Position numbers and translations under genes: made by a program. Shown piece after piece: positions 50,984-58,962 of a DNA stretch of 64,000 nt (position 1 is the first letter of the stretch; each line of letters begins with the position of its first letter). Source of the DNA: Acetispira formosa (nom. nud.) (GTDB lineage Bacteria > Desulfobacterota > Desulfarculia > Adiutricales > Adiutricaceae); NCBI GenBank assembly GCA_023525915.1, contig CP026657.1:806001-870000 (forward strand), read 5' to 3'. The notes beneath the pieces were generated by a model that ran no database searches, had not been told where the DNA came from, and worked only from the letters and a program-made list of their open reading frames with translations.

Positions 50984-51667
50984 TTATTTGATGACCACTG
51001 TTTTTTTGATGCAGCGAACCACTTCCTCCGGGCTGTCAATCACGGTGAAGAAGTCCAGGTCATCGGGGGAGATGTATTTTTCGCCGATCATCTTTTCTTT
51101 CAGCCAGTCCACCAGGCCGCCCCAGTATTCCGAACCCATCAGGAAAGCCGGGAAAGGGTGGATGCGCCGGGTCTGAATCAAGGTCAGGGCTTCGAAGAGT
51201 TCATCCATTGTCCCGAAGCCGCCGGGCAGAATTACGTAAGCCTGGCTGTATTTAACGAAAACGACCTTGCGAATAAAGAAGTAATGAAAATCGAGCTGGA
51301 GGTTGGCATAGGGGTTGGGCATTTGTTCGTGAGGCAGTTCGATGTTAAGGCCGATGGACAGCCCCCCGGCCTCTGTCGCCCCTTTGTTGGCAGCGGCCAT
51401 GACGCCGTCGCCGCCGCCGGAAATGACGCCGAAACCGTTCTGAGCCAAAAGGCGGGCTGTTTCCTCGGCCAATTTGCATTCATAGGAATCAGGATCGGAC
51501 CGGGCCGAGCCAAAGATGCTGACACAGGGGCCGGCTTCGCTCATGGCTGTAAAGGCCTGGACGAATTCAGACATTATGGAAAACATGCGCCAGGATTCAC
51601 CGGCGCCGAGTTCATTAATGGGATAGGGGTCACGAAGGTTTTTGTGTCTTCTGGGTGTTCTGGCCAT
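50984..51667 (-). CDS. LOG-family protein (TIGR00730-type)
   Basis: A 227-residue Rossmann-like protein. Hallmarks: SIFGSARS, GVISGGGDGVMAAANKGATEAGG and the PGGFGTMDELFEALTLIQT motif that forms the nucleotide-binding site. LOG proteins release cytokinin-like bases from nucleotide monophosphates or act as nucleotide hydrolases. Another start is possible at 51679, but GGAG at 6 nt supports ATG 51667. First gene of a unit with MltB-like, PHP and an envelope protein. Confidence 0.92.
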   Translation of the reverse strand: MARTPRRHKNLRDPYPINELGAGESWRMFSIMSEFVQAFTAMSEAGPCVSIFGSARSDPDSYECKLAEETARLLAQNGFGVISGGGDGVMAAANKGATEAGGLSIGLNIELPHEQMPNPYANLQLDFHYFFIRKVVFVKYSQAYVILPGGFGTMDELFEALTLIQTRRIHPFPAFLMGSEYWGGLVDWLKEKMIGEKYISPDDLDFFTVIDSPEEVVRCIKKTVVIK

Positions 51668-52084
51668 AATCAGCTCCACAGATGTGAAAATTATTCAGCG
51701 CAAGGCCCGGCCCAAGGCATATTGTACAAAAAGGTCCATGAAGCGGTCAGTTTTAGCCTGTAAGAAAAACACGCCGTCATACATGGCTGGCGGGCAAAGG
51801 GCTACCGGGAATACAACTGATGCCGCACCATTTAAAAACATCTAAATATATCATAAAACACCATCACAGCGAAGGAAAAAACCCCTCATGCCATGTAGTT
51901 ACAAGACTAAAATATTAGAATCATCAAGAAACACCGTAAGGTTAGGCTAAAATTATACCCTCTGTTTTTGCTATGACGGATAGTAACGGACAAACAATAT
52001 TTTACCGTTCGTATTTGAAAAAATGTAGCCAGCCCATACGATTTATGCGATAACATATTGTATTTATTTCAAAAGAAAAATTTA
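51668..52084. other. Intergenic region before tRNA-Lys
   Basis: About 420 bases, AT-rich in its second half, with the LOG operon promoter on the minus strand at one end and the tRNA promoter at the other. No gene is visible. Confidence 0.5.
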
Positions 52085-52113
52085 TTGACAATAAAGATTA
52101 CATTTAGTATAGT
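52085..52113 (+). promoter_or_regulatory. Promoter of tRNA-Lys
   Basis: Consensus TTGACA at 52085 and TATAGT at 52108 with 17 bp between, starting transcription about 12 bases before the tRNA. Confidence 0.88.
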
Positions 52114-52131
52114 TCCCGAAGTTGATTTTGA

Positions 52132-52207
52132 GCGCCGCTAGCTCAATTGGCAGAGCAAATGACTCTTAATCATTAGGTTATAGGTTCGATTCCTATGCGG
52201 CGCACCA
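52132..52207 (+). tRNA. tRNA-Lys (anticodon CUU)
   Basis: A 76 nt cloverleaf: acceptor GCGCCGC/GCGGCGC with encoded ACCA, D arm GCTC-AATTGGCA-GAGC, anticodon stem AATGA/TCATT around CTCTTAA, T arm ATAGG-TTCGATT-CCTAT. Bases 34-36 are CTT, decoding AAG. It borders the prophage remnant, but a Mu-type element integrates nearly at random, so the neighbourhood need not be meaningful. Confidence 0.97.
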
Positions 52208-52216
52208 AAGAATTTC

Positions 52217-52257
52217 AAGGACTTAGGGTAAATAAACTCTAAGTCCTTTTCTTTTTT
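52217..52257 (+). terminator. Terminator after tRNA-Lys
   Basis: AAGGACTTAG/CTAAGTCCTT stem with a loop of about 12 nt, then TTCTTTTTT. Confidence 0.92.
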
Positions 52258-52503
52258 ATTTAATCTATCCCGCTCTTATCCCGCGATTATTTATAACCCA
52301 CCGTTGTATTCATTTTATAGGCTCTTAAAAAATATATAGACTGTGAAGTATCTAAAAGATTGAGGGGCCGGGATTTGGCGGGATTTAGTGGGGTGATTCT
52401 GGGATATGCTTTGTGGTTAGCGGGATTACTGAATTGGTAAAATATTTTTTTAGCCCTCAAGTCTGCAACGTTTTTTGGCCCCTGTTCGGGGCCATTGTTG
52501 CGT

Positions 52504-52797
52504 TTATTTTGAGGGGTGTCTTTCGGGCCGTTTGGCTGATCGGTTATCAAGGTGGCCGGGCGGTTCGTTGATCATTTGGCCGCCTCTGTCATCGTCGTGA
52601 GTTGGGGGTCTGGCGATTAGGGCTTCAGGGTCTTCCAGGTCATCGACCCATTTGGTAAGCTCTGGAAATCGTTTTAATATTTCAACTTGCATCCAGCCAG
52701 CTTGCGAGTGGTGCTGGTTACTGAAAGCCCGCCATACCATGCCGAACTGGATAGGGTGCAGTTCGGCCAGCCATTGTTTCGTTTGTCTTCGCGACAT
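52504..52797 (-). CDS. Small protein homologous to the repressor C-terminal domain
   Basis: A 97-residue protein. Its first 60 residues match the C-terminal part of the adjacent phage repressor (52917-53516): K-W-L-E in the first helix, then G-W-QVEI-KRFPE---W--D in both. It lacks any helix-turn-helix. AAGAGGTAGTA before the ATG gives a good ribosome-binding site. A separate copy of a repressor's dimerisation or regulatory domain could form mixed oligomers and weaken repression. The C-terminal 35 residues are polar and disordered. Product of a partial duplication. Confidence 0.7.
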   Translation of the reverse strand: MSRRQTKQWLAELHPIQFGMVWRAFSNQHHSQAGWMQVEILKRFPELTKWVDDLEDPEALIARPPTHDDDRGGQMINEPPGHLDNRSAKRPERHPSK

Positions 52798-52916
52798 TAC
52801 TACCTCTTGAATAAAGTGTTGAATTTATAAACATAAATAGTTCTAACCTCTCCATCAAGTCGTCTCTCGTAACGTCCTCATTATTTGGCCGTCTTCCGTG
52901 CGTATGGAACACGGCC

Positions 52917-53516
52917 TTATCTTCTTGGTAATATATCAAAATCATTAGTAAAAGACGACTCAATATCTTTGTCGTCCTCACCTTCCAGGTGAACATGGGG
53001 GTGGCCAAGGGATGAGGGCTTATCGTCTTCATCATCGTCATTAAGGCCGAACCTGTCTTCAATCCACTCTATAAACTCTGGAAATCGTTTGACTATTTCC
53101 ACCTGTGACCAGCCTTGGTTAGCTTTGGTGGAACTGCGGTACTCTTGCCAGAGATCATCGAACCTGCCATTCGGCATTTCCAAAAGCCACTTATCAATCG
53201 CTTGCTTGGGAAACTCTTCTAATATTGATGACTTAGGCAATGGTGATGTTGTTGGCACCGGTGCGGATTTTATAGCTTCCGGCAGGGAGGCAGATTTTAT
53301 GGCCACATCTTGTATGTTCGCATTGTCTTTACCAAAAACTAACCAATCAGCCGTCACCCCATAACTATTGCAAATCATTGAAATAAAGTCAGCATTGGGT
53401 GAAGTGTCACCTGACTCATATCTGACTACTGTCTGTTTTGACACACAGAAGCGGTTACTAAATGAGTCGCGACTTTCCCTGCCCCTCAACTGCTTTATCC
53501 TGTCTCCAATTGTCAT
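52917..53516 (-). CDS. Phage repressor, XRE helix-turn-helix
   Basis: A 199-residue protein starting MTIGDRIKQLRGRESRDSFS, with helix-turn-helix RFCVSKQTVVRYESGDTSPN and the follow-on helix ISMICNSYGVTADWLVFG (residues about 1-65), typical of Mu-like and lambdoid repressors. The C-terminal half holds WSQVEIVKRFPEFIEWIED, the domain repeated in the next gene, and an acidic end. It has no LexA-type peptidase motif, so SOS cleavage is not expected. Upstream ATGs at 53606 and 53564 are in frame, but none has a strong ribosome-binding site. It is transcribed away from the early operon, as expected for the lysogeny regulator. Confidence 0.82.
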   Translation of the reverse strand: MTIGDRIKQLRGRESRDSFSNRFCVSKQTVVRYESGDTSPNADFISMICNSYGVTADWLVFGKDNANIQDVAIKSASLPEAIKSAPVPTTSPLPKSSILEEFPKQAIDKWLLEMPNGRFDDLWQEYRSSTKANQGWSQVEIVKRFPEFIEWIEDRFGLNDDDEDDKPSSLGHPHVHLEGEDDKDIESSFTNDFDILPRR

Positions 53517-53811
53517 ATTGAGTGTTCTCAATCCAAACAACTTTGAATACATTTTTGGAATCATCTTTGTTCCATATAAGTATTTAAAGTTATTGTTAAA
53601 ATACATTTTCGGATAAAAATCTTTAAAAACACCAAAAATGTATTGATTTTTTATCCATAAATGGTATTATACAAATATGTCAAACACAGGATGTCTGACA
53701 GTCTAAATTCACAATAGCACCCCCAAGGCCGTGAATCAATATCAAATGTTGCAAAAAGAATGGATGTTGTTACGCCAAAAACGACAGTTTGATGGATAGA
53801 GAGGGAAGATC
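53517..53811. promoter_or_regulatory. Prophage early/repressor intergenic control region
   Basis: About 300 AT-rich bases between the divergent repressor and the first early gene. It should contain the early promoter, the repressor promoter and their operators. No specific boxes are assigned. Confidence 0.45.
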
Positions 53812-54006
53812 ATGAAAAAAGGTGATTTCGTAAATACTCCCCGGTTTTGTAAGGTAAAAATCCAAAAAGTATTTAGGAGCCAGCAAAACGCTCTCAAGGC
53901 CGGTTACAACGTACCCACTTGGTATGAAGACTATCTTGGCTATCAGGTATACGGCAAGCATACAGGCCCGAACCTTATGATTTTTGCCGCCGTCAAAGCA
54001 TTATAA
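53812..54006 (+). CDS. Small phage early protein
   Basis: A 64-residue protein (MKKGDFVNTPRFCKVKIQKV at the start, then QNALKAGYNVPTWYEDY and YQVYGKHTGPNLM). AGAGGGAAGATC gives a strong ribosome-binding site. It is the first rightward gene after the repressor and is otherwise unrecognised; small beta-rich proteins occupy this position in many Mu-like phages. It ends 16 bases before the next gene. Confidence 0.6.
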   Translation: MKKGDFVNTPRFCKVKIQKVFRSQQNALKAGYNVPTWYEDYLGYQVYGKHTGPNLMIFAAVKAL

Positions 54007-54022
54007 GTCAAGGCAGTCGCAG

Positions 54023-54457
54023 ATGAAGCCCGCCATTCCACAACAACTGAGCCTGTTTGACGGCCCGGCACTTCGCCTGGGTTCGGTGGGGCGCGCGGTG
54101 AAGCTGGCGCTCAGTTCGGCGGCGGCGGAGTCTGGATTGTCGCGCGAAGAGATAGTACACCGGGCGGCGGCGCTGTCGGGTGAGGCGGGTATCAACCTTT
54201 GCCCCGGCGGGCGGCTGAGTTTGGATACGCTCAATAAATGGCTGAACGTCAACTCCCCCGCGTATATGCCTGGGCTTCTAGCCCTGATGGTTTTGTGTGA
54301 AGTATTGGAAGACCGCCGCGCCCTGGTCCCGGTGCTGGAAGTGTTCGGGCTGGAAGTGATGGGGCCGGAGGATAAAAAGTTTCGTGACCTTGGCCGGGCT
54401 ACGCATCGGCTGAAGGAAGCCCGGCGGGCGCTGAAAAAAGCAGAGGAAAAGTTATGA
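54023..54457 (+). CDS. Mu-like phage early regulatory protein
   Basis: A 144-residue protein. N-terminal MKPAIPQQLSLFDGPAL, then a helical region with SVGRAVKLALSSAAAESGLSREEIVHRAA and LSLDTLNKWLN, resembling a helix-turn-helix, and a charged C-terminal helix. AAGG before ATG 54023 is preferred over the frame opening at 53984. Proteins of this type sit before the Ner-like gene in Mu-like prophages of many proteobacteria. The next gene overlaps by 4 nt. Role probably regulatory. Confidence 0.65.
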   Translation: MKPAIPQQLSLFDGPALRLGSVGRAVKLALSSAAAESGLSREEIVHRAAALSGEAGINLCPGGRLSLDTLNKWLNVNSPAYMPGLLALMVLCEVLEDRRALVPVLEVFGLEVMGPEDKKFRDLGRATHRLKEARRALKKAEEKL

Positions 54458-54702
54458 GGATTCACACGCAGAAAATTGGCGCGGGCCGTGAACGCGACTA
54501 CCACGCCATCAAGCGGTGGTTGTATGAAAATGATGTCACCATCAAGATGGTGGCCGATGATGCCGGGATAGACCGCACGGTGGTCAGCCATACCATTTGG
54601 GGGATGATCAACAACCGCAAAGCCCTGGCGGCTCTGGTTGGGCGTGGTTGCCCCGCCGAAATTCTGAGTTTGCCGGATGATATGAAAGGTGTCTCAGCAT
54701 GA
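54454..54702 (+). CDS. Ner-like DNA-binding protein
   Basis: An 82-residue protein with one helix-turn-helix: IKRWLYENDVTIKMVADDAGIDRTVVSHTIWG (residues about 18-50), then a short tail (GCPAEILSLPDDMKG). Size, fold and position right before the transposase match the Ner repressor that shuts down early transcription in Mu. It overlaps the preceding gene at ATGA. The next gene on this strand, the transposase, starts about 540 bases downstream, because an opposite-strand gene intervenes. Confidence 0.8.
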   Translation: MRIHTQKIGAGRERDYHAIKRWLYENDVTIKMVADDAGIDRTVVSHTIWGMINNRKALAALVGRGCPAEILSLPDDMKGVSA

Positions 54703-54714
54703 TCATTAATCACA

Positions 54715-55167
54715 TCAAGAAGAACTTCCGTCACAATAAAAAGGTTCAGCCGCTAAACTATAATAGTAGTCGATGCTTTCGCGGGGGAAGAATGTTGGAC
54801 TTGCACTTAAATACTTTAGTGCATATCTTGCGGACAATTTATGTTGTTCACTCTGGGCCTTCACATCGGTTTTCTCTTTGCAATATTTTTCAACCGCTTC
54901 ATCAAACGCTAAAGCGTAATGATGACAGGCCAGTGCCGCTAATGCGATCATGCCGCGATTACTCTGACCCATCCACCGCTTGTCCCGGTTGTCCGGCGTT
55001 GAAATTAGGAAATCAAGAATTTCTTCGCGATAGGATGAAAACCAGCGGGACCAGTGAGCCTTGCCCATCATTTCAAGACACCTTATCGCCAATTCCTTTG
55101 GAATGTTACGGGCCATATCTCGGGCCAATTCTAACGCATGATCATCGGTCTTACGAACAAGAGACAT
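54715..55167 (-). CDS. Opposite-strand gene within the prophage early operon
   Basis: A 150-residue, mostly helical soluble protein (RKTDDHALELARDMARNIPK, ELAIRCLEMMGKAHWSRWFS, ALAALACHHYALAFDEAVE) that I do not recognise. GGAGGGGCGAGC is an excellent ribosome-binding site at 55167; a longer frame to 55227 lacks one. Being on the minus strand between ner and the transposase, it can be expressed in the lysogen with the repressor side of the phage. It looks like a moron or accessory gene, maybe for phage exclusion; that is inference from position and strand only. Confidence 0.7.
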   Translation of the reverse strand: MSLVRKTDDHALELARDMARNIPKELAIRCLEMMGKAHWSRWFSSYREEILDFLISTPDNRDKRWMGQSNRGMIALAALACHHYALAFDEAVEKYCKEKTDVKAQSEQHKLSARYALKYLSASPTFFPRESIDYYYSLAAEPFYCDGSSS

Positions 55168-55245
55168 GCTCGCCCCTCCGTGAAATATATTGGAAACATG
55201 AAAAGAATAGAAAATATATTTTAGCATTCAAAGCAAGGATGATCA

Positions 55246-57462
55246 ATGCCATCAATAAAGGTTGAATATAATACGGCCGAGTTGGCGGCCACGCTTGGCG
55301 TTGCGGCCGTGACCATAAGGCGGCGGGCTGAGCGGGAACTTTGGTCATATGACCAGCGGCCGGAACGCCTAGGCGGGAACGCCTACATATTTGAAGATCT
55401 GCCGCATGACGTTCGGGAGGTGATCATCGCCAGGGCGCTTAACACTGATGCGCGGTATTTGGCCGATATTGACGGTTCCATTGAAGAATTGGAAGCCCGG
55501 TTCAAGGCGTTTGAGTGTCTGCCGAAGGCGCATCAGGAGATAGCCAGGGCGCGGGCGGACATTTTGGGTGCTTGCCGCGCGTTCGTCAGAGCGGGCGGCT
55601 ATAGCGTGGAAACCGGGCGGGAGGCGTTCGCTCAACTCTATAACAAAAAAATGGTTTCTGGCCTTGACCCAGGCATTTACGAGGCCGTCAAATCATGTTC
55701 CGGCAAAACGATTGAGCGGTGGCAAAGCTTTTTTAACAGGGGCGGTCTGGCTGATCTGGCCCCACGTTATAGTGACAGCGGCCGTAACGGCAGGGTCAGC
55801 CCTGATATGGCCATGACCTTTAGGGCGGCCATTGCGGTCACTCCGCATATTCGTGTGCCGAAGCTGGTTGAATTGATGCAAACCAACTTTCCCAAGGAAG
55901 AGTGGGTTCACCGGGCCACGGTCCATCGTTGGTTTCAGCAGTGGAAAAAAGCCCACCCGGCTGAATATGAAATGAACCGTGATCCGAGCGCCTGGAAAAA
56001 TAAATTCATGCCCGCCTTCGGGAGCTACGCCACGGCCACCTATGCCGGTCAGATATGGGAAATGGATTCGACCCCGGCGGACATTATGACCAGTGACGGT
56101 AAGCGGTGCGCGATAGTGGCGGCCATCGATGTTTACAGCCGCCGGGCGGTTATGGTGGTGGTCAACACTTCTAACAGTAACGCCGTAGCGGCCTGTATTC
56201 GTAAGGGGTTGTTGACATTCGGAAAGCCGGAAACCATCCGCAAGGATAACGGGGCGGATTATTCCAGCAATCATATTGATGCCGTCACCACGTCACTGGA
56301 TATCGATACTCCGCCGCTTCCGCCTTACAGCCCGGAGCATAAGGGTTTTATTGAACGGTTTTTCGGAACCATGACCCGCGACCTTGAGGAAATGCTACCG
56401 GGCTACACCGGGCATAGTGTGGCCGAGCGGGCCGCGCTTCGGGCGAAAGCCACCTGGGCGCGGCACATTATGAAGCGGCCGGATGATCCCAAGGCTCCCA
56501 AGCCGAAGGTTAATGTCCCCTTAACGCAAGCGGAGTTTATGCACATTATCGAGTGCTGGCTTGACGTTTATGAAAATCGGGTTCACAGCGGGTTTCATAA
56601 TGAGCCGGGCCGGAAGCGGTCGGGCCTCACGCCGCGTCAGGCGTTTGAGGGTTCGCGCCGCAAGCCGCCTGTTTTCAAAAATGAGCGGGTGCTTGATATT
56701 TTGCTGGCCAAAGTGGGTGAGCGCATTGTCGGAAAGAAGGGTATTAAAATCGGGGGCGATATGTTTAACGACCCGATACTGACAGATTACATTGGATATA
56801 AGGTTTCGGTGGCTCTCCACCCGGATGAAGCCGGAGCTATTTGCGTTTTCAAAGACGGCCGGTTCCTTTGTATGGCCAGCAATGAGCCATTAAGCGGCAT
56901 TCGCCGTCAGGAATATGAAGAGGCCAAGGCCCGGAGCCGGAAGCGGATCAAGAAAGCAATCAAGGGCGCGGAACTTTTGAGCGACAACATGGATGTGAGC
57001 TACACCGCGCATTTAGTTACCGGGCAGATATCCAGCGTGTTAAAGGACGGTGAAGAAGCTAAGCCAGTGGAACCATCGGTAATCGAGTTCCGGCCTGAAT
57101 ATCACAGCCCGGCAGTGGAGGCGGCCCAGGCGGCTGTTGACGCTTATGACGGAATTGAGCGCCCGAAGAATGCGGGTGGGGTGATCGACTTTGAAGAGGG
57201 CAAAAGCCGCATTATTGAGCCGAGGGCGGCCAGGGCGAACGAGGCCGATTTGATAGCCATGAGCGGCAACATGATCACGCTGTTTGAATATTACTATCAC
57301 AAGGCGACCAACGGTGAAGGAATTACTGAGGCTGAGAGTTGGCGGCTTTTTAAATATTGGGACGATTTCCCGGAGGTGCAAGGTATTTATCCCCGCCCCA
57401 ACGAAAGCGAATTGAAAATAATCAAAGCGGCGGACGATGACAAAACGGAGGTGTGTTTGTGA
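55246..57462 (+). CDS. Mu-type DDE transposase A
   Basis: A 738-residue transposase/integrase. The N-terminal part holds a winged-helix DNA-binding domain (EYNTAELAATLGVAAVTIRR). The catalytic rve core has Asp in WEMDST (about residue 274), Asp in IRKDNGADYSS and Glu in HKGFIERFFGT, the DDE triad. Then come the Mu transposase C-terminal beta barrel (GIKIGGDMFNDPILTDYIG) and a long tail that would contact B. Length and triad look intact, so transposition ends could still be acted on, though B is broken. AAGCAAGGATGATC precedes the ATG. The B gene overlaps its stop by 4 nt. Confidence 0.95.
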   Translation: MPSIKVEYNTAELAATLGVAAVTIRRRAERELWSYDQRPERLGGNAYIFEDLPHDVREVIIARALNTDARYLADIDGSIEELEARFKAFECLPKAHQEIARARADILGACRAFVRAGGYSVETGREAFAQLYNKKMVSGLDPGIYEAVKSCSGKTIERWQSFFNRGGLADLAPRYSDSGRNGRVSPDMAMTFRAAIAVTPHIRVPKLVELMQTNFPKEEWVHRATVHRWFQQWKKAHPAEYEMNRDPSAWKNKFMPAFGSYATATYAGQIWEMDSTPADIMTSDGKRCAIVAAIDVYSRRAVMVVVNTSNSNAVAACIRKGLLTFGKPETIRKDNGADYSSNHIDAVTTSLDIDTPPLPPYSPEHKGFIERFFGTMTRDLEEMLPGYTGHSVAERAALRAKATWARHIMKRPDDPKAPKPKVNVPLTQAEFMHIIECWLDVYENRVHSGFHNEPGRKRSGLTPRQAFEGSRRKPPVFKNERVLDILLAKVGERIVGKKGIKIGGDMFNDPILTDYIGYKVSVALHPDEAGAICVFKDGRFLCMASNEPLSGIRRQEYEEAKARSRKRIKKAIKGAELLSDNMDVSYTAHLVTGQISSVLKDGEEAKPVEPSVIEFRPEYHSPAVEAAQAAVDAYDGIERPKNAGGVIDFEEGKSRIIEPRAARANEADLIAMSGNMITLFEYYYHKATNGEGITEAESWRLFKYWDDFPEVQGIYPRPNESELKIIKAADDDKTEVCL

Positions 57463-57875
57463 GAAACAACGTGTTTATTAAAACCGGCAACGTGAAGGAA
57501 TTTTTTTCGGTGGCGGAAAAGCTGAAGCGGGTGGAGGCGGGGGTGCCGGGCATGGGGCTGGTGCATGGGGTTAAGGGCTTGGGCAAGACCACGGTGGCCA
57601 TTCATTACGCTTCGCAGAAAAACAATCAGGCTGTGTATGTGCGTGGAAAGCGTGATTGGAGCTATGGCTGGATGATGGAAGAAATGTTGATCGAGTTGGA
57701 AGTGACTCCGCGCCGTGGGGAGAAAGCCAAGTTTGATGACATGGTTTCCGCCCTGGTGGAAAAGCCCAGGCTCATTATCGTGGATGAAAGCAATATGATC
57801 AAAGGTTCGCTTCTGGAAACTCTGCGCTCCATCCATGACATGCATCTTATCTGCGTAATGAAAACTGTGATTTGA
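57459..57875 (+). pseudogene. Transposition protein B (MuB-like AAA+), C-terminally truncated
   Basis: Starts at GTG 57459 after GGAGG, overlapping the transposase stop. P-loop GVKGLGKTTVAIHY is intact and LIIVDESNM is the Walker B. After LLETLRSIHD (about 57839) the usual LVGMG-type sensor and C-terminal DNA-binding domain are gone; instead there are eleven unrelated residues and a stop. At about 138 residues it is less than half the family's length. The junction runs into a spanin gene in another frame, so a deletion removed the end of B and all genes up to lysis. Confidence 0.85.
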
Positions 57876-58186
57876 CCGAACGCCTGACAGAAGCGGTTCA
57901 GACTGTAGCTGGGCTTGAAATCGAACTGAAGGAGAGCCGCTGGGCCACGATTAAACGGGAAATGGTTATCAGCGAATTACGTTTTGCCAATGATGAGATT
58001 AAACAGCGTTTAGGAGAAGTTTATGAGGAAAATTCTGAGGCTCGCGCTTGGGCTGATGCTGTGTGTCCTGATGATGTGTTTGAGTGCTTGCTCACGGCCC
58101 TGCCCGACGGTGCGGCCGATGAGTCCGCCGACAGCCTATCTTCAGGCCGTGGAGGAACCGCGCCCGCGCGGGCGAACCAACGCTGA
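57872..58186 (+). pseudogene. Inner-membrane spanin (Rz-like), 5' end deleted
   Basis: In this frame, open through the junction from about 57840, the protein is a charged coiled coil (LTEAVQTVAGLEIELKESRW, MVISELRFANDEIKQRL) with an end NSEARAWADAVCPDDVFECL typical of Rz-type spanins. The N-terminal membrane anchor is missing because of the deletion. The Rz1-like lipoprotein gene is embedded in the +1 frame from 58023, the usual nested arrangement. It cannot span the envelope as it stands. Confidence 0.7.
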
Positions 58187-58289
58187 TCTGGCGGTGTGGA
58201 TATCGGAACTGAAAGCCGCCCTGGCTCTGGCCAATTATCAACTTTTGTCATTACGCCAGTGGCGGGAACGGATAGAGAACCATGATTGA
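58023..58289 (+). CDS. Outer-membrane spanin lipoprotein (Rz1-like)
   Basis: An 88-residue lipoprotein: signal MRKILRLALGLMLCVLMMCL, lipobox LSAC, then a Pro-rich mature part (CSRPCPTVRPMSPPTAYLQ) and TNADLAVWISELKAALALAN, a common ending of phage o-spanins. TTTAGGAGAAG gives a strong start. It nests inside the Rz-like frame. In a whole phage it would pair with Rz to fuse inner and outer membranes at lysis. Its partner here lacks the anchor. Confidence 0.8.
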   Translation: MRKILRLALGLMLCVLMMCLSACSRPCPTVRPMSPPTAYLQAVEEPRPRGRTNADLAVWISELKAALALANYQLLSLRQWRERIENHD

Positions 58290-58647
58290 ATCAGTAATGA
58301 AATTCTGGCCGGTCATAGTGGTGATGGGGAGCATCATAACCACTATTGCCGCATGGTCGGCCAAGAAACAGTTTGCCAGCCACGCCGACTTGACGGCCAC
58401 CAAGTCCGCCCTGGGGGCGCGGGTGGGCGAGGTTGAAAACAAAGTGGCCGCCCTGAAGCTGGAATCAACGGAACGGTTCGGAAAACTGGAAAAAGAAGTG
58501 GCCGTTATTTCCAGCCGCATGGAGGCCATGCCGACCAAGGAAGACATTCTCCGCCTAGAGGCGGCCGTATCGGCCGTTGGAGCCAGCCAGAAGGGCATAG
58601 AGCGCAATTTGCACCTGATCATGCGGGCGCGTATGGAGGAAGACTGA
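58282..58647 (+). CDS. Mu gp25-like protein (DUF2730)
   Basis: A 121-residue protein with one N-terminal membrane helix (FWPVIVVMGSIITTIAAW) and a long coiled coil (VGEVENKVAALKLESTERFG, ERFGKLEKEVAVISSRMEAM). This is the DUF2730 pattern and position of Mu gene 25. Function in phage growth unknown. It overlaps the spanin gene by 8 nt and the next gene by 1 nt. Confidence 0.85.
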   Translation: MIESVMKFWPVIVVMGSIITTIAAWSAKKQFASHADLTATKSALGARVGEVENKVAALKLESTERFGKLEKEVAVISSRMEAMPTKEDILRLEAAVSAVGASQKGIERNLHLIMRARMEED

Positions 58648-58961
58648 TGGACGCGAAATTGAAAAGGCTGGTAACGGAAGACCGGCGGCTGGTCTTTCTG
58701 TGTCTTCTTTCCCAGGAGGGAGACTATTCCAGCAACAACTATGTGATGAAGGAGGCCCTGGCGGCCACCGGCCACAGCGTTTCCGGCGATCAAGTGGCAA
58801 CCGATGCCGCTTGGCTCTCGGAGCAGGGGCTTATCACCACTCAAAAAAACCCTCTGCCTAATATGTCGGTTTTCCGCATCACCAGCCGGGGCCGGGACGT
58901 GGCCAAGGGCCGGGCGGTTGTTCCGGGCGTGAAACAGCCGGAGCCGGGTCTGGATTATTGA
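58647..58961 (+). CDS. Mu gp26-like winged-helix protein
   Basis: A 104-residue protein with a winged-helix look: RRLVFLCLLSQEGDYSSNNY, MKEALAATGHSVSGDQVATD, AAWLSEQGLITTQ, then a wing FRITSRGRDVA. It is the gp26-type protein of Mu-like phages, found between gp25 and gp27. It has a tight overlap with neighbours (start ATG shares a base with the previous stop). Its role is not established; it may bind DNA or a packaging component. Confidence 0.82.
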   Translation: MDAKLKRLVTEDRRLVFLCLLSQEGDYSSNNYVMKEALAATGHSVSGDQVATDAAWLSEQGLITTQKNPLPNMSVFRITSRGRDVAKGRAVVPGVKQPEPGLDY

Positions 58962-58962
58962 C

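Noticed and set aside
52132-52504. tRNA-Lys as attachment site for the downstream prophage
   Set aside because: The prophage has a Mu-type transposase that inserts nearly at random, there is no tyrosine integrase gene, and no duplicated tRNA 3' end is visible in the window.
52287-52550. Minus-strand frame of 87 codons after tRNA-Lys
   Set aside because: No ribosome-binding site, low-complexity composition, and it overlaps the better supported repressor-domain gene.
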